Assembly (NCBI GenBank): GCA_014584345.1
Contig: JACTNB010000017.1
Span: forward strand, 124,001-188,000
Reading direction: 5' to 3'
DNA length: 64,000 nucleotides
From: Planctomycetota bacterium
GTDB lineage: Bacteria > Planctomycetota > Planctomycetia > Planctomycetales > Planctomycetaceae
Under the pieces are notes generated by a model. That model was not told where the DNA came from. It made no database searches and saw only the letters and a list, made by a program, of their open reading frames with translations. This document shows, piece after piece, positions 31,125 to 39,408 of the stretch. Within the stretch, counting starts at the first letter, position 1, and each line of letters begins with the position of its first letter. A program made the translations under genes and the position numbers.

Positions 31125-32297
31125 ATGAAGGGCTTGATGCTTCTGGCATGGAAACACGCCTGTTTCCACTGGTGCCGCAGCCTGTTGTTGCTCGCCAGCA
31201 TCAGCCTCTGCCTGTCCACGCCCATGGCGATTCACTGGATGACCGGCGACATCGAACAGGCGCTGCTCCAGCGTGCCCGCGACGTCCCTTTTCTGGTGGG
31301 ACGCCCCGGGAGCGCAATCGATCTGGTCGTCGCGGGGATCTATTTCCGGCCCCAGCAGGTCGGCGAAATCCCTTATGCCACGCTTGCGGAACTCGAACAG
31401 GACCAACTCGTCCAGGCAATCCCCCTGCATCTGAGCCACACGGCTCGAGAGGCCCCGATCGTGGGGACCACGCTCGATTACTTTCAACGCCTCCACTTGA
31501 ATCTGGCCGATGGCAGCATGCCTGTGCGATTGGGAGACTGCATGCTGGGGGCCAAACTCGCCCGCCGCTGGCAACTCGGCCCCGGCGATTACCTCCTGAG
31601 CGATTCCGACTCCTTCCTGAATCCTGCTGGTCAACTCCCGTTGAAGATGCGAATAACGGGCGTGCTGCGTTCCGCGGGGTCGATCGATGACGAAGCCGTA
31701 TTCGTCGACGTCAAAAGCTGCTGGCTGATGGACGGCATTGGGCATGGGCACGAAGATGCCGTTCGCGCCTCCGATGCCCAGCGACTTGAAGCCGATTCCC
31801 GATCGGTCACCATGGGGGCCAACGTCCAGAAGTTCACGGAAATCACGCCGGAAAACATCAACACCTTTCACTTTCATGGCGACATGCAAACCTTCCCGCT
31901 TTCGGCAATTCTCGTGTTTCCCGCTGACGAGCGTTCCGCAATTCTCTGGGAAGGTCGCCAGCAGCAGCGGCAGGACCTGAAAACCGTGATCCCGGAAATT
32001 ATTGTCGCGGACCTGATTTCCCTGCTGGTGAATCTGCAAACCGTCGTCGATATCGTCGCCGCCCTGCTGGGGCTTGCGACCTGCCTGCTGCTGGGATTTT
32101 TAATTTCGCTGTCGCTGCAACTGCGCAATGACGAACTGGAAACCTTTCAAGCCCTGGGGGCTGGCCGCTCGGTGCGTTTCAAGCTCATCACGCTCGACCT
32201 GTTGATGATCCTGCTAGCCGCCCTGCCGGTCACGATCGCACTGGCCCTGCTGCAGATACTTGTTGGCAAACCCTTTTTGATGGAATTGCTGATGTAA
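31125..32297 (+). CDS. FtsX-like ABC permease
   Basis: A 390-residue protein with an N-terminal helix at about residues 18-36 (SLLLLASISLCLSTPMAIHW) and a large extracytoplasmic domain of about 250 residues. Three C-terminal helices follow, including LLGLATCLLLGFLISLSLQL and LLMILLAALPVTIALALLQI, with the QALGAGRSVRFKL coupling-type loop between them. This is the MacB/LolC-like layout, though the usual ATPase partner is not adjacent in the window. It probably assembles with an ABC ATPase encoded elsewhere or upstream. ATG 31125 follows GGGGCGGT. It lies 71 bases after the DUF1552 gene and may be in the same operon. Confidence 0.75.
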   Translation: MKGLMLLAWKHACFHWCRSLLLLASISLCLSTPMAIHWMTGDIEQALLQRARDVPFLVGRPGSAIDLVVAGIYFRPQQVGEIPYATLAELEQDQLVQAIPLHLSHTAREAPIVGTTLDYFQRLHLNLADGSMPVRLGDCMLGAKLARRWQLGPGDYLLSDSDSFLNPAGQLPLKMRITGVLRSAGSIDDEAVFVDVKSCWLMDGIGHGHEDAVRASDAQRLEADSRSVTMGANVQKFTEITPENINTFHFHGDMQTFPLSAILVFPADERSAILWEGRQQQRQDLKTVIPEIIVADLISLLVNLQTVVDIVAALLGLATCLLLGFLISLSLQLRNDELETFQALGAGRSVRFKLITLDLLMILLAALPVTIALALLQILVGKPFLMELLM

Positions 32298-32304
32298 CCC
32301 TAAC

Positions 32305-32548
32305 CCGCTTCTCCACCACAGTTGCTCTGGGAGAACCGATCGCAAAACATGTCGTGAAAACTAGCCGCGCCCGTGAGGAAGCGGGCCTCGCAGACACCAT
32401 ATCTTGCAAAGCACCCTCGCGCCACAGAGTCAATTCGCGTTGATAACCCTGCAACGCAAGCGGTTCCACTTTGTCCCGCTTCTTGACGGGCACGGCTAGT
32501 TCAATCGAACTGGCAATCCTGATTTATTCCCCCCTTGTGAGAAACGCA
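32305..32548 (+). mobile_element. MITE-like inverted-repeat element, copy C
   Basis: Core arms at 32359-32388 and 32472-32501. Left terminal repeat CCGCTTCTCCACCACAGT near 32305, right TTGTGAGAAACGCA near 32548. The right flank reads CAATCGAACTGGCAATCCTGATTTATT, matching copies B and D. It lies between the FtsX-like stop (32297) and the DUF455 start (32557), only 8 bases from the start codon. Confidence 0.85.
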
Positions 32549-32556
32549 CATTCATC

Positions 32557-33351
32557 ATGGAAATACGCGCCTTTGCCGAAAGAGTGCTATGCTCTGCGGA
32601 CCTGGCGGACAAACTCAGCCCGGTGGAGGAGCCGTTGACGGATAACGATCCTGGCACGGGCTGCGAAATCCGCGAGCCGGCACGTACGCCAAACCTGGTG
32701 TTCGCACCGAGACGGACAGCCCCTGCCATGCCTAAATTCGGCGCGCTGAAGGATCCCGCCAAGCGGGCTATCGCGCATCACATCATGGCCAACCACGAAC
32801 TCCAGGCGCTGGAGGTTATGGCCTGGACCCTGCTGAGGTTTCCCGATACAGACCCGCAATTCCGCCGAGGCATGGTCACCATCATGGCCGACGAGCAGCG
32901 ACACACGCGGATGCATGCCGAACGGGCTGCACGACTGGGGCTGAACTTCGGCGATCTCCCTGTCAACTGTTACATCTGGAAGAAGGCCCTCTCCTTCGAA
33001 AACGTACTCGACTACCTCGCTGGTTTGCCGCTCGTCTTCGAGGGAGCCAATCTCGACCATTCCCTGGAATTCGCAGAGGCCTTCTCCGCGGCCGGAGACC
33101 CGCGCAGTGCCGCACTGATGCGAGTGATCCATCAAGACGAAATCGAACACGTTCGCTTTGGCCTGAAATGGTTCCGCAAATGGAAGCCGGAGACATTGTC
33201 GGAATGGGAAGCCTGGCGGAAACATCTCCACTGGCCTTTACGTCCCGTCAAGGCTCGCGGTGAAGTCTTTCAAGGAGAAGCCCGTCGCCAGGCGGGTATG
33301 AGCCAGGAATTCATCGATATGCTGGAACGACAAACCCCGGACACGGAATAA
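32557..33351 (+). CDS. DUF455 ferritin-like protein
   Basis: A 264-residue protein with four-helix ferritin-like motifs: HHIMANHELQALEVMAW, ADEQRHTRMHAERAARL with the E-x-x-H pair, and HQDEIEHVRFGLKWFRKW with a second E-x-x-H. DUF455 proteins are predicted di-iron or metal-binding, possibly oxygenase-like, with unproven reactions. A further recognisable block is EIRAFAERVLCSADLADKL at the start. ATG 32557 has no Shine-Dalgarno, which may be supplied by the end of repeat element C directly upstream. A bidirectional terminator follows at 33355-33381. Confidence 0.86.
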   Translation: MEIRAFAERVLCSADLADKLSPVEEPLTDNDPGTGCEIREPARTPNLVFAPRRTAPAMPKFGALKDPAKRAIAHHIMANHELQALEVMAWTLLRFPDTDPQFRRGMVTIMADEQRHTRMHAERAARLGLNFGDLPVNCYIWKKALSFENVLDYLAGLPLVFEGANLDHSLEFAEAFSAAGDPRSAALMRVIHQDEIEHVRFGLKWFRKWKPETLSEWEAWRKHLHWPLRPVKARGEVFQGEARRQAGMSQEFIDMLERQTPDTE

Positions 33352-33354
33352 AAA

Positions 33355-33381
33355 AAGTCCCCTCGATCATCGAAGGGACTT
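33355..33381. terminator. Bidirectional intrinsic terminator
   Basis: AAGTCCCCTCGATCATCGAAGG plus GACTT forms an 11-bp stem. Plus-strand text continues CCCTTTT and minus-strand text ends in seven Ts, so it serves both the DUF455 gene (plus) and the HEAT-repeat lipoprotein gene (minus), whose stop lies at 33419. Confidence 0.85.
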
Positions 33382-33418
33382 CCCTTTTCGCTGCGCTCGC
33401 TCCGCCCGGGCGGATGTC

Positions 33419-35170
33419 CTATTGGATGCATTCCAGGGCGATTGCCGCTGCATCCCGCACGCGAGGTTCCGCATGGACGGAAATGAACGTCAGTTCCGCG
33501 ACGGCCACTTTCGAGGCTTCTCCCAGTCCTCCCAGCGAAAGCGCGGAGGTCGCGCGGACTTGGGAATCGATATCCCGCAGGCCGCCCCGCAAGGCTTCCA
33601 CCGCATAGGGACGCAATTTCCCCTGCACGGAGCCCAGGGCGTGGGCCGTCAACCAGCGGATCTCGGCATTTTCATGACGCATCAGTTCCGACAGACGCGC
33701 CACCGCTTGAACATTCTCGGGATCGTGTCGCAGCAGCGCCTCGGCAACGTGCATCGAGGTCATTCCCCGCGTGCTGAGCAGGGCGGCCTCCAATACGGGA
33801 ACGACGCGTTCGCTCTCGCGAGCCATGTCTCCCAGGAACATTGCCGCCAGTTGAGCGGCCTGTTCATCTCCCGACGTCACCACGAATTCCAGTGTCTTGA
33901 CAGCCTGTTCCGAGGAACGATTCCAGTGATACAGGGTAACTGCCGTATGCGTCCGCACAATCAGTTCCGGATCGTGCAGCAACTTTTCCACTTCGTCGGC
34001 CAGTGGCGTATGCTGGGCTCCATGTTCGTAGGCCAGCCGAATTCCTCGGAGACGTACCTGGTGACGCTTGTCGCTCAACTGACTGGAAATCTGCTGCAAT
34101 TCCGGTGTCCACTTCGTGCCGCTGGGCTTGGCATTCAAATCCGCTTTTTTCCAGTTATCACTCCCCAGGGCATCTTCCAGCACGGCCAGAATTTCCTGGG
34201 AAACCAGCGGTTTGAGTGGCAATGGCTGAGTTGATTCCCGCGATCCGGAGCTTGGTTCGCGGATGTCCGCTGCCCCATTCGTCGCGGCCTGATTCCCATT
34301 CCCGGAATCCGCCCAGGGAAACTCCACCCGCGAACTGCCGGCTGCCTGCTGCACTTCGGCCACTATTTCCCTGGCGGAACTGGCGTTATCCCGCGCCCAT
34401 TCCTCGAAACTCAACGTGGGCTGCGTGCCGGACTGTTCCGCCAGGGCCGACTCGGCAAGGGCTCCCGTCGCAACGTCCGCTCCCTTCTTCACCGAGACAT
34501 CCGCGAAGGATGCCAGATCGAAGGCAATCAAGGCCGCGTCCTTCCGCTGTGTCAAGTCGGCTGATTTCACGCCGACGGCTTCCTCGGACTGGGTGACAAC
34601 CGCCTGGTCTTTCGAGTCGACACCACCCGCCTGTTCGGTTTGTTGCACCTCGCTCAACAACTGTTTCATCTGACTTGTCAGATTACCCGCTGCGTTTTGC
34701 TCCACGCTCGCCCCATTCTCCTCTGTCTGGGCAATGACGAGTTCCGCCTGGGGAACATCGTTTTCCACAATCGGCCCCTCTGGCAAGGCAGATTCCGTAT
34801 TGTTCTGCTCTCCATTTTCCATCGCCTTGAGATAATCCGCGAAGGGATTGGATTGCTCACTGGCAGGGTCGAATGCCAACGCGTCTGTGGTTTCAGCTCC
34901 GTCCGGCGAGGCTTGCTGTTCGACTTGAGCGGAAACGGTTTCAATGGTCACGGAGGGCGCGACGTCCGCTTCTGCAATCTTAAGCTCCTCGGACTCATTC
35001 AAACTCGCTTCTTCGGAAACCAGTTCTTCTGTCGAGGAGGCAGGGGTGGCTGTCCCATTTCCGAACGGGCGCCATTGCACGATACTCTCTTTTACCGAAC
35101 GCCCAGCCTGGCAACCCGTAAGTGCCAAGGCCAACACGCTACATGTCACGATTCGATGTGATGTGAACAT
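33419..35170 (-). CDS. HEAT-repeat lipoprotein
   Basis: A 583-residue protein with a lipoprotein signal; the lipobox LALTGC puts the acylated Cys at residue 20. Residues about 40-340 are low complexity and acidic. Residues about 370-583 carry HEAT-like repeats, for example VRLRGIRLAYEHGAQHTPLA, ELIVRTHTAVTLYHWNRSS and the last DIDSQVRATSALSLGGLGE. HEAT repeats are binding solenoids, so this is probably a membrane-anchored scaffold. The gene starts at ATG 35170 with GGGGA 5 bases upstream. Function unknown; it shares the terminator at 33355-33381 with the convergent DUF455 gene. Confidence 0.88.
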   Translation of the reverse strand: MFTSHRIVTCSVLALALTGCQAGRSVKESIVQWRPFGNGTATPASSTEELVSEEASLNESEELKIAEADVAPSVTIETVSAQVEQQASPDGAETTDALAFDPASEQSNPFADYLKAMENGEQNNTESALPEGPIVENDVPQAELVIAQTEENGASVEQNAAGNLTSQMKQLLSEVQQTEQAGGVDSKDQAVVTQSEEAVGVKSADLTQRKDAALIAFDLASFADVSVKKGADVATGALAESALAEQSGTQPTLSFEEWARDNASSAREIVAEVQQAAGSSRVEFPWADSGNGNQAATNGAADIREPSSGSRESTQPLPLKPLVSQEILAVLEDALGSDNWKKADLNAKPSGTKWTPELQQISSQLSDKRHQVRLRGIRLAYEHGAQHTPLADEVEKLLHDPELIVRTHTAVTLYHWNRSSEQAVKTLEFVVTSGDEQAAQLAAMFLGDMARESERVVPVLEAALLSTRGMTSMHVAEALLRHDPENVQAVARLSELMRHENAEIRWLTAHALGSVQGKLRPYAVEALRGGLRDIDSQVRATSALSLGGLGEASKVAVAELTFISVHAEPRVRDAAAIALECIQ

Positions 35171-35728
35171 CTTGTCCCCACTCTCGCGTCAAATTACCGT
35201 GCCTGATTCCCACACATGTGAAAAAATCGCACTTTGCTTGCCGGCGTATGAATTCCATCGACGTCAGTGGAGCGCCGTACTCGCTTCCTGGTCGGCACAC
35301 TCGACGGAATCCAACGAATCCATCTCACTTATCGTCCAGGTATTCCAGGCATTTCCAGCAAGTCTCTTGCCTTCCCGAGACTCAACGCAGAACCCCCAAT
35401 TTGACACTCCCTGCCTCCCGGAAACGCCGAGCCGCGGAGGGTTCAAGGATTCGTCCACCATCGGCCGACGGTGGAGTCTGCGTCTCGGAACGCGCTCGCG
35501 GGTAACACTGGCTCTGCCAGGCTTGTATGTCTTGCATCAACACAAGGTTGCACTGGCGAAGCGAGTGGCACACAATAAGTCCACTAGAGTGGATCACAAT
35601 ATGCATGAAGTAGCCCAAACGTGGCCCGCTTAGCGACAGGCGCAGCTGGTTATCGCGGGTTCGGGGAGGTTCGCCGTGGCCGTGCGTGAGCCGCAGCGGT
35701 CGTGTTAATTTCGACTCCGGTGGGAAAA
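35171..35728. other. Intergenic region with a lone repeat arm
   Basis: 558 bases with no supported gene. It contains a degenerate single arm of the MITE-like family at 35622-35651 and the presumed promoter of the lipoprotein gene at its left end. Open frames here are short and not protein-like. Confidence 0.4.
35622..35651. repeat. Degenerate lone arm of the MITE-like repeat
   Basis: TGGCCCGCTTAGCGACAGGC plus GCAGCTGGTT matches the right-arm consensus at 24 of 30 positions. The partner arm was not found within 150 bases on either side. Confidence 0.55.
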
Positions 35729-36109
35729 TCAGGCGTCGCGGATCAAGCGACGACGACGTCTCCCCCGCCGATAGCGATGCAGATACTGTTCGCCATCCTC
35801 GGCCTCGACAAAGAAATTGCCCGCCAGCAACTTATAGAAAAAGAGAATCGTGAAGGCACCAGCTGTCGAAACGACCGCACCCACCACGGACACCGGCGTC
35901 ACCAGGGCCCCCTGCCAGAAAAAGGCCAGGGTACCACAGCCGATCACACTCCCTCCAATCCCCATCATCACCGTGGAGATGGCCCCTCCCGGATCGCGAC
36001 CGGGCATGATCGCCTTGGCTGCCAGCCCAATCAACGTACCAAAGCCTACCCACAACAGCATCTCGTTAGCTGCCTGCTCGGCTATAGCCATGATCTGATC
36101 TTGCGACAT
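35729..36109 (-). CDS. GlsB/YeaQ/YmgE family small membrane protein
   Basis: A 126-residue protein with three membrane helices: LLWVGFGTLIGLAAKAIMPG, AISTVMMGIGGSVIGCGTLA and LVTPVSVVGAVVSTAGAFTI. The middle carries the family GRDPGGAISTVMMG motif seen in GlsB/YeaQ and transglycosylase-associated proteins. The tail EDGEQYLHRYRRGRRRRR is strongly basic and cytoplasmic. Family members respond to envelope or stress conditions; the exact role is not known. The ATG at 36109 (MSQDQ) has GGGGGAG about 9 bases upstream and gives a normal length; a longer frame to 36178 does not. Confidence 0.9.
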   Translation of the reverse strand: MSQDQIMAIAEQAANEMLLWVGFGTLIGLAAKAIMPGRDPGGAISTVMMGIGGSVIGCGTLAFFWQGALVTPVSVVGAVVSTAGAFTILFFYKLLAGNFFVEAEDGEQYLHRYRRGRRRRRLIRDA

Positions 36110-36444
36110 CCTTGTTTTCTCCCCCGAGTGGCCCGCATCTCGATCCCTCAGCGGCTCGCCGGAATTCTGCAAGCTCACTACCGTCCCCGCGATCTCCTGC
36201 TTACAATCGCCCCAGGGTACGATTGAAAGGTTCCCCCTTCACCGCACGGCCAGTCCGATCCTCGTCATGAAGACACGACATCCCCCGTGCCTGGAAACGG
36301 CTATCTGAAGAATCGACCCCCCGAGGGGAAAAACTTAGTTGATTTTTTCTCTCCAGGCAGATATTGTTCTTAAGTACACGTTACCTTTGAACACTCCACC
36401 TGAGTAACACCCACTTTTCCGCTTCCCGAAAGGAATTGCACTCG
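36110..36444. promoter_or_regulatory. recA upstream region
   Basis: 335 bases between divergent genes. It contains TGTTCTTAAGTACA at 36365-36378, a 12-of-14 palindrome 67 bases before the recA start and placed as an operator would be. No other inverted repeat stands out. No sigma-70 box could be fixed with confidence. Confidence 0.5.
36365..36378. promoter_or_regulatory. Candidate SOS-type operator upstream of recA
   Basis: The near-palindrome TGTTCTTAAGTACA reads the same on both strands except for one mismatched pair (positions 4 and 11). LexA sites differ between phyla, and no planctomycete box is assumed here. No lexA gene is in the window. Confidence 0.35.
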
Positions 36445-37500
36445 ATGGCCAAGGCTCGCGCGAAAGGGCAGACTTCCCCGGAAGAACACGGCTCCGAAAA
36501 AGCATTGGACAATGCGCTGGGGCAAATCGAAAAGGCCTTTGGCAAAGGTTCGATCATGAAGCTGTCGGACAATTCCCTGGATGCTGTCCAGGGAATTTCC
36601 ACTGGCGCGCTCTCGCTCGACCTGGCATTGGGGGGCTCGGGGTTTCCTCGTGGCCGCATCATCGAATTGTTCGGCCCGGAATCGAGCGGCAAAACCACCT
36701 TGGCCCTGCATGCCATTGCCTGTGCCCAGAAACAGGGGGGTGTCGCTGCAATCGTCGATGCCGAACATGCCCTGGACCCTGCCTGGGCCCGCAAACTGGG
36801 AGTCAATATCGACGAACTGCTGGTAAGCCAGCCCTCCTACGGAGAAGAAGGCCTGCAGATCGCCGAAATGTTGATCCGTTCCAACTCCGTCGACATCATC
36901 GTGATCGACTCGGTCGCCGCCCTGGTCCCCAAGGCGGAATTGGATGGAGAAATCGGCGATACGCATGTCGGACTGCAGGCCCGAATGATGAGTCAGGCCA
37001 TGCGCAAACTGACCGGCGTCATTGCCAAGGCAAAAACAACCGTCATCTTCATTAACCAAATCCGTGAAAAAATCGGCGTAATGTTCGGCAGCCCCGAAAC
37101 CACGCCCGGCGGTCGAGCCCTCAAGTTTTACTCCTCGTGCCGAGTCGATGTCCGCCGCGTCAGCAGTCTCAAGGAAGGCGAGGAGGTCATCGGTATTCGG
37201 ATGAAGGCCAAAATCGTCAAGAACAAGGTGGCTCCCCCCTTCCGCGTTGCGGAATTTGACATGTACAGCAGTTGCGGCATCAGCATGGAGGCCGACATTC
37301 TCGACATGGCCATCGCCGACCGAATTGTTGATCGTTCGGGTGCCTGGCTCAGCTATGGCGAACTGCGCCTGGGCCAAGGCCGTGAAAAAGCTCGATTGTT
37401 CCTCGTGGAAAATCCGGCGATTACCGAGGAACTCAAACAGAAAGTTATAGAAAAACGGGGTTTTGGGACCACGATGCCCACCGCCGCCGATTCCGAATGA
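36445..37500 (+). CDS. recA: Recombinase RecA
   Basis: A 351-residue RecA. Walker A is GPESSGKTT at 77-85; Walker B is IIVIDSVAALVPKAELDG, with KAELDGEIGD leading into the L1 region and INQIREKIGVMFG into L2. SPETTPGGRALKFYSS and the C-terminal acidic tail are typical. RecA forms ATP-dependent filaments on ssDNA for homologous recombination, repair and stimulation of LexA self-cleavage. ATG 36445 has AAAGGA 9 bases upstream. A palindrome at 36365-36378 is a candidate operator. A terminator at 37691-37724 follows; the convergent gene uses its other side. Confidence 0.99.
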   Translation: MAKARAKGQTSPEEHGSEKALDNALGQIEKAFGKGSIMKLSDNSLDAVQGISTGALSLDLALGGSGFPRGRIIELFGPESSGKTTLALHAIACAQKQGGVAAIVDAEHALDPAWARKLGVNIDELLVSQPSYGEEGLQIAEMLIRSNSVDIIVIDSVAALVPKAELDGEIGDTHVGLQARMMSQAMRKLTGVIAKAKTTVIFINQIREKIGVMFGSPETTPGGRALKFYSSCRVDVRRVSSLKEGEEVIGIRMKAKIVKNKVAPPFRVAEFDMYSSCGISMEADILDMAIADRIVDRSGAWLSYGELRLGQGREKARLFLVENPAITEELKQKVIEKRGFGTTMPTAADSE

Positions 37501-37690
37501 ACCGCGGTTTTGACGGAGCGATAGACGTAGGACTCGGTTGCATCGGTTTTGTCCGCCTGCCCCTGTCCCGCAAGGCTCTCCGTGCCCGATGCCGCGAGCC
37601 GGGAAAGCAAACCACGCGCGTCGACAGGAAATTTTCGCGACAATCTTTCCCGCTCCAACTCGGCGGGTGATACGAACAATCCCTCAAAAA

Positions 37691-37724
37691 AAACAGCAGG
37701 CCGAATCACTCGGCCTGCTGTTTT
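37691..37724. terminator. Bidirectional terminator between recA and the Gly-rich protein
   Basis: AAACAGCAGGCCGA pairs perfectly with TCGGCCTGCTGTTT around a short loop. On the plus strand TTTTTGTTT follows; on the minus strand seven Ts follow. It sits between convergent stops at 37500 and 37757. Confidence 0.9.
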
Positions 37725-37756
37725 TGTTTCGACTGGGAAACAGTGGTCGCGCAAGA

Positions 37757-38644
37757 TTAGTTGCGTGTCGTCCGACTGACTCGCGCGGGAACGGGTGTTT
37801 CCTGGGGCTCTTCCGTTTTTTCCTCGCGTGCCTTGGCTACCGCCAGAGAGACCAGGTTCTGGGCAGCCGCAATGTGGGCTGGAGAAAACATGGAACGCGG
37901 ACCAGCAGCGCCAAAGTTATTGACCGTTTTCGTTGCCAAATCCTGCCAGCTCAATTTGCTGCTGACATGCCAGGCGGCAGCCTGAGCCACATCGCGATCA
38001 ATCCGGCCTTGCGCGACCAGACCTATCAACTCCTGCAGAGTCTTGTCTTGGGTGTAGTCCTCGGGCTTCATCAGCATGTAGGTCGAACGAGAAGAAGGCT
38101 CTCGCTTGCCGTATTCCAGACAGACAGAATGAATCGGAACCGCGACGGCCTTTTCAGCGGGAATCGAAAAGAAACCTCCTCCGCCCATCCCCATGCCTGT
38201 ACCACCGCCAGCCATGCCGCCCCCCATGCCACCACCGATGGCTTGCTGGCCACCGCCAGCGCCACCGGCACCGCCTGCCCCACCGGTGGCACCAAAGGTA
38301 CCGCCACCAGCTGCGCCGAACTGCGGAAAGATCTGGACGCCAACGATGGAATGCGGCAGTTCCAGCGAAATGGGAGCCTGAGTCTTATTTTCCAGCAACA
38401 ACACCCCCTCCTTGGAGTTTTGCATCACCATCTTATATTCCACGGTCCCCTCTTCGATCGCCGCGAAAAGTTCCTTTTGCTCCGCATTCGGGTCGAACGT
38501 GAGCTTTTTCATGGGACGCTGGGTAATGGATCCCGGCAGCAGTTGTTCGCCTCCCTGGAGATTCAGCGGCAACACGGACAGCAACAGCAACAGGCAAAAC
38601 GTGCTGGATACAGCCGCAACGGGCAGGCGGAAATTCATGAGCAT
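37757..38644 (-). CDS. Secreted glycine-rich protein of unknown function
   Basis: A 295-residue protein with a signal peptide (MLMNFRLPVAAVSSTFCLLL, cleavage near LQGGEQ). Residues about 104-160 are a glycine-rich block dominated by GGG runs (GAAGGGTFGATGGAGGAGG and GGGMGGGMAGGGTGMGMGG). The flanks are ordinary: the middle has VEYKMVMQNSKEGVLLLENK, and after the Gly block comes FFSIPAEKAVAVPIHSVCLE. The Gly block looks like a flexible or aggregating linker, as in envelope or adhesion proteins. No family recognised. The stop is 32 bases from the shared recA terminator. Confidence 0.75.
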   Translation of the reverse strand: MLMNFRLPVAAVSSTFCLLLLLSVLPLNLQGGEQLLPGSITQRPMKKLTFDPNAEQKELFAAIEEGTVEYKMVMQNSKEGVLLLENKTQAPISLELPHSIVGVQIFPQFGAAGGGTFGATGGAGGAGGAGGGQQAIGGGMGGGMAGGGTGMGMGGGGFFSIPAEKAVAVPIHSVCLEYGKREPSSRSTYMLMKPEDYTQDKTLQELIGLVAQGRIDRDVAQAAAWHVSSKLSWQDLATKTVNNFGAAGPRSMFSPAHIAAAQNLVSLAVAKAREEKTEEPQETPVPARVSRTTRN

Positions 38645-39190
38645 GGTCTCGAACCTCGTGACGGAGAGAGTCTCGATGACAGTTAACGCAGTATGCGGAC
38701 ACTATCAACTGCACAAAACACCACCGCTTCGCATTGTAACGCGAACAACAATTCCAGCGGGGGCATTGAAAAACAAACGATTTTCTAATGCTATCGTGAT
38801 TTCTCAAGGGGATTCAATGAAAACTTTCCGTCCCAGCCCACTTTTTCCAAAGCTTTCCGAGGAATCCTGCGGAATATGTCAACAATGCCTCATAAACCAG
38901 GCTGGGCGGAAACAATGCAAGCCAGGCCCCTTCACTGCGAACCCCCATTTCTCGCCCATCCAAAATACAGAACCACGGTACGGACGAATTCGTACCCTCC
39001 CGCTAAAAACGAGAACCCCGAATTTTCCTATCCGGAACAAACCACCTGGGACAGCCATAATTTTGACTGATTTCACTCGATCAAATTCTCGGGTTGTGAC
39101 GATACCGACATTAGATGGGTTTGTGCCAGGAATGAGGAAGGGACCAATACGGGCCCCTTCCCACGCCACGAGGTTGTGAATATTTCGTAG

Positions 39191-39207
39191 GGTACGCTCT
39201 GCGTTCC
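39191..39207. repeat. Short palindromic repeat, copy 2 (reverse orientation)
   Basis: GGTACGCTCTGCGTTCC is the reverse-complement form of GGAACGCAGAGCGTACC. On the minus strand it is followed by CTACGAAATATTCAC, matching the text after copy 1. Confidence 0.65.
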
Positions 39208-39350
39208 CTTCATGTAGAGTGGCAAGTTGCCTCTGCAAGCAAAATTTACAGCCTCAACGCGGGACTCCAGGAGAGTCCCGGTCTCGAAAGGGGGGACCGC
39301 ACAGGCCAGATCCGCGGGGGAGAAACGCTTTCCGTAATTCACTGCCCGCC

Positions 39351-39377
39351 CGTAACCTTTTACAGATAACGGTTACG
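39351..39377 (+). promoter_or_regulatory. Inverted repeat upstream of the lipoprotein gene
   Basis: CGTAACC and GGTTACG are separated by 13 bases, ending 31 bases before the start codon at 39409. Position and symmetry suit an operator or a short RNA hairpin near the ribosome-binding region. No match to a known regulator is claimed. Confidence 0.35.
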
Positions 39378-39408
39378 AGGCCTGGCGGAAACACCAAGTA
39401 GACACATC

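Larger units (their letters stand above)
38645..39408. other. Long intergenic region before the lipoprotein gene
   Basis: 764 bases. No coding frame could be supported. It holds the short palindrome copy at 39191-39207 and an inverted pair CGTAACC at 39351-39357 with GGTTACG at 39371-39377, 32 bases before the next start codon. A promoter for the lipoprotein gene probably lies near the right end. Confidence 0.45.

Noticed and set aside
38412..39179. Plus-strand frame over the Gly-rich gene and its upstream region
   Set aside because: Mostly antisense to the Gly-rich gene; no conserved motif and no ribosome-binding site.
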